Shown here piece after piece: positions 37,850-47,307 of a stretch of DNA of 64,000 nucleotides (positions within the stretch are counted from its first letter, which is position 1; every line of letters starts with the position of its first letter). Source of the DNA: Mediterraneibacter faecis JCM 15917 (GTDB lineage Bacteria; Bacillota; Clostridia; Lachnospirales; Lachnospiraceae); contig BBDW01000002.1 in NCBI GenBank assembly GCA_001312505.1, forward strand, positions 124,001 through 188,000, read 5' to 3'. The notes under the pieces were generated by a model that searched no databases, had not been told where the DNA came from, and worked only from the letters and a program-made list of their open reading frames with translations. The position numbers and the translations under genes were made by a program.

Positions 37850-38042
37850 TACATTTGTAAACGAGTTAAAAGGAAAATCCGTAGAGGAATTAAATGAAGA
37901 ATTAGTAGCTGCTAAGAAGGAACTCTTTAATCTGAGATTCCAGAACGCAACAAATCAGTTGGATAATACAAGCAGAATCAAAGAAGTAAGAAAGAATATC
38001 GCTCGTATCCAGACTCTGATTACAGAGGCTAAAAGAGCATAG
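37839..38042 (+). CDS. rpmC: 50S ribosomal protein L29
   Basis: L29 is a small helical protein at the tunnel exit that contacts SRP and trigger factor. Sequence [19 protein letters not shown]...[20 protein letters not shown] is typical. I place the start at GTG 37839, with AAGGCGGTGA upstream; the GTG at 37830 would add three residues without support. It gives 67 residues and overlaps rplP. Confidence 0.93.
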   Translation: MKINTFVNELKGKSVEELNEELVAAKKELFNLRFQNATNQLDNTSRIKEVRKNIARIQTLITEAKRA

Positions 38043-38059
38043 TGAAAGGAGCAGCAACC

Positions 38060-38317
38060 GTGGAAGAGAGAAATTTAAGAAAAACCCGTACGGGTAAGGT
38101 TGTCAGCGACAAGATGGACAAAACGATTGTTGTTGCTGTTGAAGACCATGTAAAACATCCACTTTACAACAAAATCGTAAAGAGAACTTATAAGCTCAAA
38201 GCTCATGACGAGAACAACGAGTGTAAAGTTGGAGATACAGTAAAAGTTATGGAAACAAGACCGCTGTCCAAGGACAAGAGATGGAGACTTGTGGAAATCA
38301 TGGAGAAAGCGAAATAA
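38060..38317 (+). CDS. rpsQ: 30S ribosomal protein S17
   Basis: S17 is a primary 16S-binding OB-fold protein. It shows [22 protein letters not shown] and [25 protein letters not shown] 38060 is the likely start, eight bases after GAAAGGAG (38044-38051), giving 85 residues. The GTG at 38042 lies on the rpmC stop and lacks a ribosome site. Confidence 0.95.
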   Translation: MEERNLRKTRTGKVVSDKMDKTIVVAVEDHVKHPLYNKIVKRTYKLKAHDENNECKVGDTVKVMETRPLSKDKRWRLVEIMEKAK

Positions 38318-38340
38318 TTATTTGAAGGAGGTTTACCTGC

Positions 38341-38709
38341 ATGATACAGCAAGAAAGCAGACTTAAAGTAGCAGACAACACAGGTGCGAAAGAGTTACTG
38401 TGTATCCGTGTTCTTGGCGGTTCTACAAGAAGATACGCCAACATCGGAGATGTGATCGTTGCAACTGTTAAAGATGCAACACCAGGCGGCGTTGTTAAAA
38501 AAGGTGATGTCGTTAAAGCTGTTGTTGTCCGTTCTGTAAAAGGCGCTCGTCGTAAAGACGGTTCCTATATCAGATTCGATGAAAATGCTGCTGTTATTAT
38601 AAAAGACGATTTGAACCCACGTGGAACACGTATTTTTGGACCAGTAGCAAGAGAGCTTAGAGAGAAACACTTTATGAAGATCGTTTCTCTGGCTCCGGAA
38701 GTACTGTAA
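38341..38709 (+). CDS. rplN: 50S ribosomal protein L14
   Basis: L14 contributes to an intersubunit bridge and binds the silencing factor RsfS. The 122-residue sequence is canonical: [39 protein letters not shown] and [37 protein letters not shown] precedes the ATG. Confidence 0.97.
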   Translation: MIQQESRLKVADNTGAKELLCIRVLGGSTRRYANIGDVIVATVKDATPGGVVKKGDVVKAVVVRSVKGARRKDGSYIRFDENAAVIIKDDLNPRGTRIFGPVARELREKHFMKIVSLAPEVL

Positions 38710-38723
38710 GGAGGTGCCTGAGA

Positions 38724-39035
38724 ATGTCAACTATGAAAATTAAAAAAGGTGATATGGTTAAGGTTATCGCCGGAAAAGATAAAGATAAAGAAGGCAAAGT
38801 TATTGCCGTAGATAAAAAAGACGGAAGAGTCCTGGTTGAAGGCGTCAATATGCTGACAAAGCACACAAAGCCAAGCATGGCAAACCAGAACGGTGGAATC
38901 GTACATCAGGAAGGTTACATTGATGCATCAAACGTTATGTTACTTCATAACGGAAAAGCAACAAGAGTAGGCTTCAAGATGGATGGAGACAAAAAAGTTC
39001 GTTTTGCTAAGGCAACAGGCGAAGTTATTGATTAA
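38724..39035 (+). CDS. rplX: 50S ribosomal protein L24
   Basis: L24 is an assembly initiator with a KOW motif ([21 protein letters not shown]). The 103-residue protein continues [22 protein letters not shown]. The ATG at 38724 sits seven bases after GGAGGTG; the ATG at 38733 is possible but less well spaced. Confidence 0.95.
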   Translation: MSTMKIKKGDMVKVIAGKDKDKEGKVIAVDKKDGRVLVEGVNMLTKHTKPSMANQNGGIVHQEGYIDASNVMLLHNGKATRVGFKMDGDKKVRFAKATGEVID

Positions 39036-39058
39036 TTCAAGGAAGGAGGTCCAGGACT

Positions 39059-39598
39059 TTGAGTAGACTGAAAGAGCAGTATCAGAATGAGATCGTTGAT
39101 GCAATGATCAAAAAATTTGGATATAAAAACATCATGGAAGTGCCGAAACTTGACAAGGTTGTAATTAACATGGGTGTCGGTGAGGCAAAAGACAATGCTA
39201 AACTTCTGGAGTCAGCTATTGCAGACATGGAGAAGATCGCAGGACAGAAAGCGGTTGTAACAAGAGCAAAGAATTCTGTAGCTAACTTCAAAATCAGAGA
39301 GGGTATGCCGATCGGATGTAAAGTTACTTTAAGAGGAGAGAAAATGTACGAGTTCGTTGATCGTCTGATCAACCTCTCACTTCCTCGTGTACGTGACTTC
39401 AGAGGAGTAAACCCGAACGCATTTGACGGAAGAGGTAACTATGCACTTGGAATCAAGGAGCAGCTTATCTTCCCAGAAATCGAGTACGATAAGATTGACA
39501 AAGTCAGAGGTATGGATGTAATTTTTGTTACAACAGCCAAGACTGATGAAGAAGCACGTGAATTATTGACACAGTTCAATATGCCATTCGCAAAGTAA
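39059..39598 (+). CDS. rplE: 50S ribosomal protein L5
   Basis: L5 binds 5S rRNA and contacts the P-site tRNA. The 179-residue protein has [15 protein letters not shown] sequence ([15 protein letters not shown]), [21 protein letters not shown] and [20 protein letters not shown]. The start is TTG, fixed by GGAAGGAGGT 8-17 bases upstream. Confidence 0.97.
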   Translation: MSRLKEQYQNEIVDAMIKKFGYKNIMEVPKLDKVVINMGVGEAKDNAKLLESAIADMEKIAGQKAVVTRAKNSVANFKIREGMPIGCKVTLRGEKMYEFVDRLINLSLPRVRDFRGVNPNAFDGRGNYALGIKEQLIFPEIEYDKIDKVRGMDVIFVTTAKTDEEARELLTQFNMPFAK

Positions 39599-39613
39599 AA
39601 AGGAGAGAAATTC

Positions 39614-39799
39614 ATGGCTAAAACATCAATGAAAATCAAACAGCAGCGTGCACCAAAGTTCTCCACAAGAGAATACAGCCGTTGCAGAATTTGTGGTCGT
39701 CCGCATGCATATTTAAGAAAATACGGTATCTGCCGTATCTGCTTCCGCGAACTGGCTTATAAAGGACAGATCCCGGGTGTTAAAAAAGCAAGCTGGTAA
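39614..39799 (+). CDS. rpsZ: 30S ribosomal protein S14 type Z (zinc form)
   Basis: This is the short 61-residue zinc-binding S14. Cysteine pairs CRICG...CRICF are both present (four Cys), and the sequence [20 protein letters not shown] is typical. AAAGGAGAG precedes the ATG. It lies in its usual place between rplE and rpsH. Confidence 0.97.
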   Translation: MAKTSMKIKQQRAPKFSTREYSRCRICGRPHAYLRKYGICRICFRELAYKGQIPGVKKASW

Positions 39800-39847
39800 G
39801 ACGAAAGCAACTATATACTGTGAAATAACATAGGAGGAATCACACAC

Positions 39848-40249
39848 ATGACTATGAGCGATCCAATTGCAGATATGCTTACAAGAATCCGTAATGCAAA
39901 CACTGCAAAACATGATACAGTAGATGTACCGGCATCAAAGATGAAACTTGCTATCGCAAACATTCTTGTTGATGAAGGATATATCGCAAAATATGACCTT
40001 GTAGAAGATGGAGCTTTCAAGACAATTCACATCACACTGAAATACGGTGCTGACAAGAACGAGAAAGTTATTTCCGGACTGAAGAGAATCTCCAAACCGG
40101 GACTTCGTGTTTACGCTAATACAGAGGATATCCCGAAGGTACTTGGCGGACTCGGAACAGCAATCATCTCTACAAACAAAGGTGTAGTAACAGACAAAGA
40201 AGCTAGAAAACTCGGCGTAGGCGGAGAGGTTCTTTGCTTCGTTTGGTAG
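39848..40249 (+). CDS. rpsH: 30S ribosomal protein S8
   Basis: S8 is a primary 16S binder that in many bacteria represses the spc operon. The 133-residue protein has [25 protein letters not shown] and the end [33 protein letters not shown] precedes the ATG. The next gene is 225 bases away instead of the usual few, because of a repeat-containing spacer. Confidence 0.97.
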   Translation: MTMSDPIADMLTRIRNANTAKHDTVDVPASKMKLAIANILVDEGYIAKYDLVEDGAFKTIHITLKYGADKNEKVISGLKRISKPGLRVYANTEDIPKVLGGLGTAIISTNKGVVTDKEARKLGVGGEVLCFVW

Positions 40250-40474
40250 GCATTGAGAACTTGGCGAGGTATTTTCGAGCCTAGTACGAAAGCCCATCCG
40301 AAACTTGGCGAGGTATTTTCGAGCCTAGTTGAGTGGATGATTCATTGCAAAAGGTACGTTCTTTGAGCTTAGCGAGGCTACTTGCTTAGTGAAAAGAACT
40401 TCCTTATAAATGTAACTGAAAACAGAGAAGCCAACGCAGCTTCTCCGAGAATCTAAGTTAAGGAGGATAATGGT
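40250..40474 (+). repeat. Repeat-bearing spacer between rpsH and rplF
   Basis: Two identical 27-base units ACTTGGCGAGGTATTTTCGAGCCTAGT (split: ACTTGGCGAGGTATTTTCGA plus GCCTAGT) lie at 40259-40285 and 40303-40329. A degenerate third, AGCTTAGCGAGG...TTAGT, is at 40366-40390. Each unit is a near-palindrome (ACT.GGC / GCC.AGT) able to form a hairpin. A GAGAAGC/GCTTCTC stem lies near 40425-40446. A related unit recurs at 45355-45381. No open frame is evident. Confidence 0.7.
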
Positions 40475-41017
40475 ATGTCACGTATAGGAAGACTGCCTGT
40501 AGCAATTCCTGCAGGAGTAACTGTAGAAGTTGCTGAGAACAATGTAGTGACTGTAAAAGGTCCTAAGGGAACTCTTACAAAAGAGCTTCCAGTAGAAATG
40601 GAAATCAAAGTTGAAGGCGAAGAAGTAATCGTTACAAGACCGAGCGACTTAAAGAAAATGAAATCTCTTCATGGTCTGACAAGAACACTGATCAACAACA
40701 TGGTTGTAGGTGTAACAGACGGATACGAGAAAGTTCTTGAAGTAAACGGTGTAGGTTACAGAGCTGCTAAATCAGGAAATAAACTGACACTGAACCTTGG
40801 TTATTCCCATCCAGTTGAGATGATCGATCCAGAAGGAATCGAGACTGTACTTGAGGGACAGAACAAGATCACTGTTAAAGGTATCGATAAAGAAAAAGTT
40901 GGACAGTTTGCGGCTGAGATCAGAGATAAGAGAAGACCGGAGCCATATAAGGGCAAGGGAATCAAATATGCTGATGAAGTAATCAGACGTAAAGTCGGTA
41001 AGACTGGTAAGAAATAA
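40475..41017 (+). CDS. rplF: 50S ribosomal protein L6
   Basis: L6 lies near the GTPase-associated centre. The 180-residue protein has [39 protein letters not shown] and the C-terminal [33 protein letters not shown] gives the start. It follows the unusual spacer after rpsH. Confidence 0.97.
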   Translation: MSRIGRLPVAIPAGVTVEVAENNVVTVKGPKGTLTKELPVEMEIKVEGEEVIVTRPSDLKKMKSLHGLTRTLINNMVVGVTDGYEKVLEVNGVGYRAAKSGNKLTLNLGYSHPVEMIDPEGIETVLEGQNKITVKGIDKEKVGQFAAEIRDKRRPEPYKGKGIKYADEVIRRKVGKTGKK

Positions 41018-41034
41018 ATAAGGAGAGTGTGAAA

Positions 41035-41403
41035 ATGGTTAGTAAGAAATCTAGAAGCGAAGTTCGTAGAAAAAAACACATGAAATTACGCAACCGTTTC
41101 AGCGGAACAGCGCAGAGACCGCGTTTAGCTGTATTCAGAAGTAATAATCATATGTATGCACAGATCATCGACGATACTGTTGGAAATACTCTTGTTTCCG
41201 CTTCCACTCTTCAGAAAGAAGTGAAAGCAGAGCTCGAGAAGACTAACGACGTTGAAGCAGCAGCATACCTTGGAAAAGTAATTGCCGAGAGAGCAAAAGC
41301 TAAAGGTATTGATGAAGTTGTATTTGATAGAGGCGGATTCATTTACCAGGGTAAAATCAAGGCATTAGCAGACGCAGCAAGAGAAGCTGGTCTGAATTTC
41401 TAA
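41035..41403 (+). CDS. rplR: 50S ribosomal protein L18
   Basis: L18 carries 5S rRNA into the 50S. It shows [37 protein letters not shown] and [24 protein letters not shown] 41035 (122 residues) follows AAGGAG by nine bases; GTG 41029 would be too close. Confidence 0.96.
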   Translation: MVSKKSRSEVRRKKHMKLRNRFSGTAQRPRLAVFRSNNHMYAQIIDDTVGNTLVSASTLQKEVKAELEKTNDVEAAAYLGKVIAERAKAKGIDEVVFDRGGFIYQGKIKALADAAREAGLNF

Positions 41404-41419
41404 GGAAGGGAGAACACAG

Positions 41420-41929
41420 ATGAGACAGGAACGTATTGATGCTAGTCAGATGGAATTAGTAGAAAAAGTGGTATCAATCAAGCGTGTAACCAAAGTTGTT
41501 AAAGGTGGTCGTAACTTCCGTTTCACAGCTTTAGTAGTTGTTGGTGATGGAAATGGCCATGTTGGTGCAGGTTTAGGAAAAGCTACTGAAATTCCGGAAG
41601 CTATTCGTAAAGGTAAAGAGGACGCTATGAAGAAAATGATCAGCGTATCTCTTGATGAAAACTCAAGTGTAACACACGATGTGATTGGTAAATTCGGAAG
41701 CGCTTCCGTACTTCTTAAGAAGGCTCCGGAAGGTACTGGTGTTATCGCCGGAGGACCGGCGCGTGCCGTAATTGAGGCGGCTGGAGTTAAGAACATCCGT
41801 ACAAAATCTTTAGGATCCAACAACAAACAGAATGTTGTACTTGCTACAATCGAAGGACTTAAAGCAGTTAAGACTCCGGAAGATGTTGCAAGACTTCGTG
41901 GCAAATCAATTGAGGAGATCTTAGGCTAA
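41420..41929 (+). CDS. rpsE: 30S ribosomal protein S5
   Basis: S5 acts in mRNA unwinding and fidelity. The 169-residue protein has [42 protein letters not shown] and [26 protein letters not shown] precedes the ATG. Confidence 0.97.
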   Translation: MRQERIDASQMELVEKVVSIKRVTKVVKGGRNFRFTALVVVGDGNGHVGAGLGKATEIPEAIRKGKEDAMKKMISVSLDENSSVTHDVIGKFGSASVLLKKAPEGTGVIAGGPARAVIEAAGVKNIRTKSLGSNNKQNVVLATIEGLKAVKTPEDVARLRGKSIEEILG

Positions 41930-41972
41930 TCAACCGAGAAGCCCGATCAAGCGCATAGGAGGTAAGATTGAA

Positions 41973-42155
41973 ATGGCAAATTTAAAAGTTACATTAGTAA
42001 AGTCTACAATCGGCGCCGTACCAAAGCATAGAAAAACAGTTGAGGCTCTTGGACTTAAGAAACTCAACAAAACAGTTGTATTGCCAGATAATGCAGCTAC
42101 CAGAGGTATGGTACAGCAGGTTAGACATTTAGTTAAAGTTGAAGAAGAGGCTTAA
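41973..42155 (+). CDS. rpmD: 50S ribosomal protein L30
   Basis: A 60-residue L30 with [27 protein letters not shown] (opening [11 protein letters not shown]) and [26 protein letters not shown] precedes the ATG. It lies between rpsE and rplO as usual. Confidence 0.96.
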   Translation: MANLKVTLVKSTIGAVPKHRKTVEALGLKKLNKTVVLPDNAATRGMVQQVRHLVKVEEEA

Positions 42156-42176
42156 TTAAGATAAGGAGGTAATGTC

Positions 42177-42617
42177 ATGGACTTATCAAACTTAAGACCG
42201 GCAGACGGTTCAAAACAGAGTGATAATTTCAGAAGAGGCCGTGGTCATGGTTCAGGAAACGGTAAGACAGCCGGAAAGGGCCACAAAGGACAGAAGGCTC
42301 GTTCAGGAGCTACAAGACCTGGTTTCGAAGGCGGTCAGATGCCTTTATACAGAAGAATTCCTAAGAGAGGTTTCACATGCAGAAACTCTAAGACAATCGT
42401 AGGAATCAACCTTAGCGCACTTGAAGTATTCGAGGATGGCGCTACAGTATCCGTTGAGACATTGATCGAAAGCGGTATTGTTAAGAATCCAAAAGACGGA
42501 GTAAAAATTCTTGGAAATGGAGAGTTAACTAAGAAGCTTACAGTTCAGGCTAATGCATTCAGTGCAAAAGCAGCTGAGAAGATTGAAGCTCTTGGTGGAA
42601 AAGCAGAGGTGATCTAA
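42177..42617 (+). CDS. rplO: 50S ribosomal protein L15
   Basis: L15 is a late-assembly 50S protein. The 146-residue sequence has the basic glycine-rich loop [37 protein letters not shown] and ends [12 protein letters not shown]. Its stop overlaps the secY start (TAATG). Confidence 0.97.
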   Translation: MDLSNLRPADGSKQSDNFRRGRGHGSGNGKTAGKGHKGQKARSGATRPGFEGGQMPLYRRIPKRGFTCRNSKTIVGINLSALEVFEDGATVSVETLIESGIVKNPKDGVKILGNGELTKKLTVQANAFSAKAAEKIEALGGKAEVI

Positions 42618-43939
42618 TGCTTAAGTCCTTGCGTAAAGCATTAAGTATTGAGGATATCAGAAAGAGACTTCTCTATACATTGGCAATGCTTATCGTTGTT
42701 AGGTTAGGATCACAGTTGCCCACTCCGGGAGTAGATCCGACATTTATTCAGAATTTTTTTGCACAGCAGACCGGTGACGTATTTAACTTTTTTGAGGCGT
42801 TCACCGGCGGCTCATTTACAAGAATGTCAGTATTTGCCCTGAGTATCACTCCATATATCACATCATCTATTATCATGCAGCTTCTGACAATAGCGATTCC
42901 AAAGCTTGAAGAGATGCAGAAAGATGGTGAAGATGGAAGAAAGAAAATCGCAGCGATTACAAGATATGTGACAGTTGGTCTTGCACTGATTGAATCTATC
43001 GCAATGGCTGTAGGATTTGGACGTCAGGGACTTCTGGAAGAATATAATTTCGTAAATTGTGCAATCGTTGTATGTACGCTTACAGCTGGTAGTGCATTTC
43101 TTATGTGGATCGGTGAGCGTATTACTGAAAAGGGAGTTGGAAACGGTATTTCTATCGTACTTCTGATCAATATTATTTCCCGTGTTCCGGATGATTTCGT
43201 GACACTGTATACACAGTTCATGAAAGGCAAAACAATTGCAAAGGCAGGACTTGCTGGTGTTATTATCCTTGCAGTTCTTCTGGTTGTAGTTGTGTTTGTT
43301 ATCATTCTTCAGGATGGTGAAAGAAGAATTGCAGTTCAGTATTCCAAAAAAGTACAGGGAAGAAAAATGTATGGCGGTCAGTCAACACATATTCCGTTGA
43401 AGGTGAATACAGCTGGAGTAATCCCGGTTATCTTCTCTTCTTCACTGATGCAGACACCAATCGTGATTGCACAGTTCCTTGGAAAAGGAAATGGAACTGG
43501 AATTGGAAGTAAGATCCTTGCAGGTTTAAACTCCAATAACTGGTGTGATCCAGAGAATCCGATTTATTCAGTCGGACTTGTGGTTTACATTTTACTTACA
43601 ATATTCTTTGCATATTTCTATACATCGATTACTTTCAATCCGATGGAGATTGCAAATAATATGAAAAAGAGCGGTGGATTTATCCCTGGAATTCGTCCGG
43701 GCAAACCAACAGTTGACTACCTTACAAAGATTTTGAATTATATCATCTTTGTTGGTGCGTGTGGTTTGATCATCGTACAGGTGATTCCATATTTCTTCAA
43801 TGGTGTTTTCGGTGCAAACGTTTCCTTTGGTGGAACATCACTTATCATTATTGTAGGTGTTGTACTTGAGACAATTAAGAAGATTGAATCACAGATGCTT
43901 GTAAGAAATTACACAGGATTTTTAAATAATAAGAGATAA
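42617..43939 (+). CDS. secY: Preprotein translocase subunit SecY
   Basis: SecY is the protein-conducting channel in the inner membrane. The 440-residue protein has ten membrane helices, with RLGSQLPTPGVDPTF, GSFTRMSVFALSITPYITSSI, ERRIAVQYSKKVQGRKMYGG and the C-terminal tail MLVRNYTGFLNNKR. It is translationally coupled to rplO. adk follows after about 106 bases containing a hairpin. Confidence 0.97.
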   Translation: MLKSLRKALSIEDIRKRLLYTLAMLIVVRLGSQLPTPGVDPTFIQNFFAQQTGDVFNFFEAFTGGSFTRMSVFALSITPYITSSIIMQLLTIAIPKLEEMQKDGEDGRKKIAAITRYVTVGLALIESIAMAVGFGRQGLLEEYNFVNCAIVVCTLTAGSAFLMWIGERITEKGVGNGISIVLLINIISRVPDDFVTLYTQFMKGKTIAKAGLAGVIILAVLLVVVVFVIILQDGERRIAVQYSKKVQGRKMYGGQSTHIPLKVNTAGVIPVIFSSSLMQTPIVIAQFLGKGNGTGIGSKILAGLNSNNWCDPENPIYSVGLVVYILLTIFFAYFYTSITFNPMEIANNMKKSGGFIPGIRPGKPTVDYLTKILNYIIFVGACGLIIVQVIPYFFNGVFGANVSFGGTSLIIIVGVVLETIKKIESQMLVRNYTGFLNNKR

Positions 43940-43973
43940 CAGTTATTGATATTGTTTTCTATTAAACGTCTTT

Positions 43974-44020
43974 TAGCTCGCTTTGTTCTGTCCTCAATTG
44001 CAGGACGAACAGAGCGGGTT
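43974..44020 (+). promoter_or_regulatory. Hairpin in the secY-adk spacer
   Basis: CTCGCTTTGTTCTGTCCT and AGGACGAACAGAGCGGG form a long imperfect stem around CAATTGC. No U tract follows, so it is more likely a processing or stability structure than a terminator. Confidence 0.5.
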
Positions 44021-44045
44021 AAACTTGTATAAGGAGGATAAAGAT

Positions 44046-44691
44046 ATGAAACTCATCATGTTAGGAGCCCCCAGGAGCAGGAAAAGGAACACAGGCAAAG
44101 AAGATTGCTGAGAAGTATTCTATTCCGCATATTTCTACTGGAGATATCTTTAGAGCAAACATCAAGAACGGAACAGAACTTGGTAAGAAAGCAAAAACTT
44201 TCATGGATCAGGGTCTTCTGGTTCCGGATGAACTGGTTGTTGATCTCGTTGTAGACAGAGTAAACCAGGAAGATTGTAAGAATGGATATGTACTTGATGG
44301 ATTCCCGCGTACAATTCCACAGGCAGAGGCACTTGATCGTGCACTTGCTGAGATGGGACAGAAGATTGATTATGCGATCGATGTTGAAGTTCCAGATGAG
44401 AATATTGTAAACCGTATGTCTGGAAGAAGAGCTTGTGTTGATTGTGGTGCTACTTATCATATCGTATATGCTCCGACTGCAAAAGAAGGCATCTGCGACA
44501 AGTGTGGCGGAGAGCTTATCTTGAGAGACGATGATAAACCAGAGACAGTACTTAAGAGACTTGGTGTTTATCATGAGCAGACACAGCCGCTGATCGATTA
44601 TTATACAGAAGCAGGAGTACTCAGAGAAGTTGATGGTACAATCGATATCAACGATGTATTTGCTGCAATCGTTCAGATCCTTGGAGAGTAA
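44046..44691 (+). CDS. adk: Adenylate kinase (frameshifted in the P-loop)
   Basis: Adk interconverts ATP, AMP and ADP. The sequence starts MKLIMLGAP, then loses frame at the C5 run 44068-44072; with four C it reads [18 protein letters not shown], the normal P-loop. The remaining 200 residues are intact, with [12 protein letters not shown], a zinc LID (CVDCGATYH...CDKCGG) and [15 protein letters not shown]. Because adk is essential I treat the extra C as a sequence error. TATAAGGAGG precedes the ATG. The map gene that normally follows is missing. Confidence 0.92.
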
Positions 44692-44722
44692 GTTTTGTTG
44701 ATTTCATTCAGGAGGATTAAAA

Positions 44723-44941
44723 ATGTCAAAAACTGACGTGATTGAAATTGAAGGAGTTGTAGTTGAGAAACTTCCTAACGCAATGTTCAAAGTAGAACTT
44801 GAGAATGGTCATATTGTACTGGCACATATCAGCGGTAAGCTGCGTATGAACTTCATCAAGATTCTGCCGGGAGATAAGGTTACACTTGAGATGTCACCTT
44901 ATGACCTGAGCAAAGGAAGAATTGTCTGGAGAGACAAGTAA
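44723..44941 (+). CDS. infA: Translation initiation factor IF-1
   Basis: A complete 72-residue IF-1 (S1/OB fold): [52 protein letters not shown]. It binds the A site during initiation. TTCAGGAGG precedes the ATG. It directly follows adk, and a strong terminator lies 60 bases downstream. Confidence 0.97.
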   Translation: MSKTDVIEIEGVVVEKLPNAMFKVELENGHIVLAHISGKLRMNFIKILPGDKVTLEMSPYDLSKGRIVWRDK

Positions 44942-45004
44942 GAATTCTACACACCAAATAACGGGAATGCTGTTATTTACAACGTTCCGTATCTGAAAAG
45001 ATAA

Positions 45005-45052
45005 AAAGATATTATTTTCTGAAAAGTATTTTTAGAAAATAATATCTTTTTT
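45005..45052 (+). terminator. Strong terminator between infA and rpmJ
   Basis: AAAGATATTATTTTCT and AGAAAATAATATCTTT are perfect 16-bp arms around a 13-base loop, followed by a T tract. It separates the S10-spc part from rpmJ and the alpha operon. Confidence 0.9.
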
Positions 45053-45062
45053 AATTTAGGTC

Positions 45063-45092
45063 TTGACTTTACCATATGTTTTGTGGTAAAGT
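45063..45092 (+). promoter_or_regulatory. Promoter with palindromic operator before rpmJ/alpha operon
   Basis: TTGACT (45063-45068) and TAAAGT (45087-45092) are 18 bases apart. A perfect palindrome ACTTTACCA / TGGTAAAGT (45066-45074 and 45084-45092) covers the whole spacer and both hexamers, suggesting a repressor site. Downstream, ATTTTTGGA / TCCAAAAAT (45103-45128) forms a leader hairpin. Confidence 0.7.
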
Positions 45093-45173
45093 ATGAAATG
45101 GTCATTTTTGGAGAGGTGTGTCCAAAAATACCGGAATATATAGGCAGAGCAAAGTAGGGAAGGAGGATTTGAC

Positions 45174-45287
45174 ATGAAGGTTAGATCATCAGTTAAACCA
45201 ATTTGTGAAAAATGCAAAATTATTAGAAGAAAAGGTAGTATCAGAGTAATCTGTGAGAACCCGAAACACAAACAGCGCCAGGGCTAA
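45174..45287 (+). CDS. rpmJ: 50S ribosomal protein L36
   Basis: The 37-residue zinc-type L36: [20 protein letters not shown] followed by [17 protein letters not shown], with the C-C-C-H zinc ligands. GGAAGGAGG precedes the ATG. It has its own promoter and leader. It is separated from rpsM by 525 bases, whereas these genes are usually adjacent. Confidence 0.97.
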   Translation: MKVRSSVKPICEKCKIIRRKGSIRVICENPKHKQRQG

Positions 45288-45812
45288 GGCATTGAACACT
45301 TGATGAGTGCAAGCGTAAGCGTAGCACGAATTTAGTGAGAAAGCCTATCAGGAGACTTGGTGAGCTATTATCGAACCTAGTCGAGTGATGCTACTGATGT
45401 TTTGTGCAATTATCAAGCGGCTGACAGCATGACACGCCAGGAGGTGTGTGGAGCTGTTTAATATACAGTAAGGATACATCGCATCTGTCCGCAGGTACCG
45501 ACAGAGCATGTAGTCTGGGCATCTGACAGACGTTTGTCATCTTTATATTAAAGAGGGAAGATGCTATTGTATATTGCTTATAATACCCGGCATTTGCATT
45601 GGCGGATGAGAGTATGATCCGTGCCGGGAAAGGGTATGTAGTTTCCGTACATACCTGGGCTGGGATATCGGAAGGATACATTCCGGTAGGATGCAGCAGT
45701 AAATGAGTTACACCAGACTTCATTTATAAAAAGAAGAGACTCATTTCGCATTCGCAGCCTCAATTAGGGACAATTAACAAGAAAACCAGAAAAGAAAATG
45801 GAGGAAAGACAC
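45288..45812 (+). promoter_or_regulatory. Long structured spacer between rpmJ and rpsM
   Basis: No gene is evident. It begins with degenerate copies of the rpsH-rplF spacer repeat; the clearest is ACTTGGTGAGCTATTATCGA plus ACCTAGT at 45355-45381. Further on are several stems: CTGTC/GACAG (about 45487), TGACA/TGTCA (about 45525), CCCGGCA/TGCCGGG enclosing GGAT/ATCC (about 45586-45628), and GTATGTA/TACATAC (about 45633-45653). This may be a feedback leader for the alpha operon (S4-type control is known elsewhere), but no known fold was matched. Confidence 0.5.
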
Positions 45813-46181
45813 ATGGCTCGTATTGCAGGTGTAGACTTACCAAGAGACAAACGTGTAGAAATCGGTCTTACTTATATCTACGGAATCGGTAGAACAAGTG
45901 CAGAACGTATCTTAAAGGATGCAGGAGTTAATCCTGACACTCGTGTAAGAGATCTTACAAGTGAAGAAGTAAAGAAAATCAGCGCAGTGATCGATGAGAC
46001 TCAGGTTGTAGAAGGTGATCTTAGAAGAGAGATTCAGCTCAACATCAAGAGACTTAAAGAGATCGGATGCTACCGTGGAATCCGTCACAGAAAAGGACTT
46101 CCGGTACGTGGACAGAAAACTAAGACTAATGCAAGAACATGCAAAGGTCCTAAGAGAACTGTAGCAAATAAGAAGAAATAA
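45813..46181 (+). CDS. rpsM: 30S ribosomal protein S13
   Basis: S13 contacts the P-site tRNA and an intersubunit bridge. The 122-residue protein has [40 protein letters not shown] and [22 protein letters not shown] 45813 follows ATGGAGGAAAG; the upstream in-frame ATG at 45798 overlaps that ribosome site. Confidence 0.96.
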   Translation: MARIAGVDLPRDKRVEIGLTYIYGIGRTSAERILKDAGVNPDTRVRDLTSEEVKKISAVIDETQVVEGDLRREIQLNIKRLKEIGCYRGIRHRKGLPVRGQKTKTNARTCKGPKRTVANKKK

Positions 46182-46215
46182 TATCGTATAAAATAAAGAA
46201 AGTAGGTTAGTTTAA

Positions 46216-46611
46216 ATGGCTAAGAGAGTTGCGAAAAAAGTAACAAAAAAACGTGTCAAGAAAAACGTTGAACGCGGACAGGCACATATTCAGTCATCAT
46301 TCAACAATACAATTGTTACACTGACTGACGCTCAGGGAAATGCTCTTTCATGGGCAAGTGCAGGCGGTCTGGGATTTAGAGGTTCAAGAAAATCTACTCC
46401 ATATGCAGCACAGATGGCAGCTGAGACAGCAGCTAAGGCAGCATTAGTACATGGTCTTAAGACAGTAGATGTATTCGTAAAAGGACCGGGATCAGGAAGA
46501 GAAGCAGCAATCCGTGCACTTCAGGCATGCGGAATTGATGTAGTAAGCATCAAGGACGTAACACCGGTACCGCACAACGGATGTCGTCCACCGAAACGCA
46601 GAAGAGTGTAA
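46216..46611 (+). CDS. rpsK: 30S ribosomal protein S11
   Basis: S11 lies on the 30S platform. The 131-residue protein has [40 protein letters not shown] and ends [18 protein letters not shown]. The ribosome site (AAGTAGG) is weaker than those of neighbouring genes. A GCGG/CCGC hairpin and the rpsD start follow. Confidence 0.97.
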   Translation: MAKRVAKKVTKKRVKKNVERGQAHIQSSFNNTIVTLTDAQGNALSWASAGGLGFRGSRKSTPYAAQMAAETAAKAALVHGLKTVDVFVKGPGSGREAAIRALQACGIDVVSIKDVTPVPHNGCRPPKRRRV

Positions 46612-46707
46612 TTATACTCTGCTGTATGAGAAAAGCAGTTATTTAATAGTAAATGTTGACGCAGCGGCATGAGTACCGCTGGCATGTATAATATTAGGAG
46701 GATAGAA

Positions 46708-47301
46708 ATGGCAGTAAATAGAGTTCCTGTTCTTAAAAGATGCCGTTCATTAGGAATGGATCCGATTTATCTCGGAATCAATAAGAAATCTAACAGACAG
46801 TTAAAAAGAGCAAACAGAAAGATGAGCGAGTATGGTCTTCAGCTTCGCGAGAAACAGAAAGCAAAATTCATCTACGGTGTTCTTGAAAAACCTTTCAGAA
46901 ACTACTATGCAAAGGCAAAACAGCAGGAAGGAATGACAGGTGAAAACCTTATGATCATCCTTGAGTCAAGACTTGACAACGTTGTTTTCCGTCTTGGACT
47001 TGCTAGAACAAGAAAAGAAGCTAGACAGATCGTTGATCATAAGCACGTTCTTGTAAACGGCAAACAGGTTAACATCCCATCTTACCTTGTAAAGGCTGGA
47101 GATGTTATTGAAATCAAAGAGAACAAAAAAGGTTCACAGAGATACAAAGAGATTCTTGAAGCTACAGCTGGAAACATGGTACCAGAGTGGCTTGAGGCAG
47201 ACGCTGAGAATCTTAGAGGTACAGTAAAAGAGCTTCCTAACAGAGAAGCAATCGATGTACCGGTTGACGAGATGCTTATCGTCGAGCTGTATTCTAAATA
47301 A
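46708..47301 (+). CDS. rpsD: 30S ribosomal protein S4
   Basis: S4 initiates 30S assembly and in Bacillus represses its own synthesis. The 197-residue protein lacks the N-terminal zinc cysteines (C-minus form). It has the S4 RNA-binding domain [20 protein letters not shown] and [23 protein letters not shown] 46708 follows AGGAGGATAG; an earlier in-frame ATG at 46669 lacks a ribosome site. The downstream gap to rpoA carries a mobile palindromic element. Confidence 0.96.
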   Translation: MAVNRVPVLKRCRSLGMDPIYLGINKKSNRQLKRANRKMSEYGLQLREKQKAKFIYGVLEKPFRNYYAKAKQQEGMTGENLMIILESRLDNVVFRLGLARTRKEARQIVDHKHVLVNGKQVNIPSYLVKAGDVIEIKENKKGSQRYKEILEATAGNMVPEWLEADAENLRGTVKELPNREAIDVPVDEMLIVELYSK

Positions 47302-47307
47302 TAATTT

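Noticed and set aside
40259..40390. CRISPR array
   Set aside because: Only two to three units with unequal short spacing, themselves palindromic, in a ribosomal operon, and no cas genes are near.
45056..45271. Minus-strand protein opposite rpmJ
   Set aside because: It lies over the rpmJ promoter and coding region and is only an antisense shadow.
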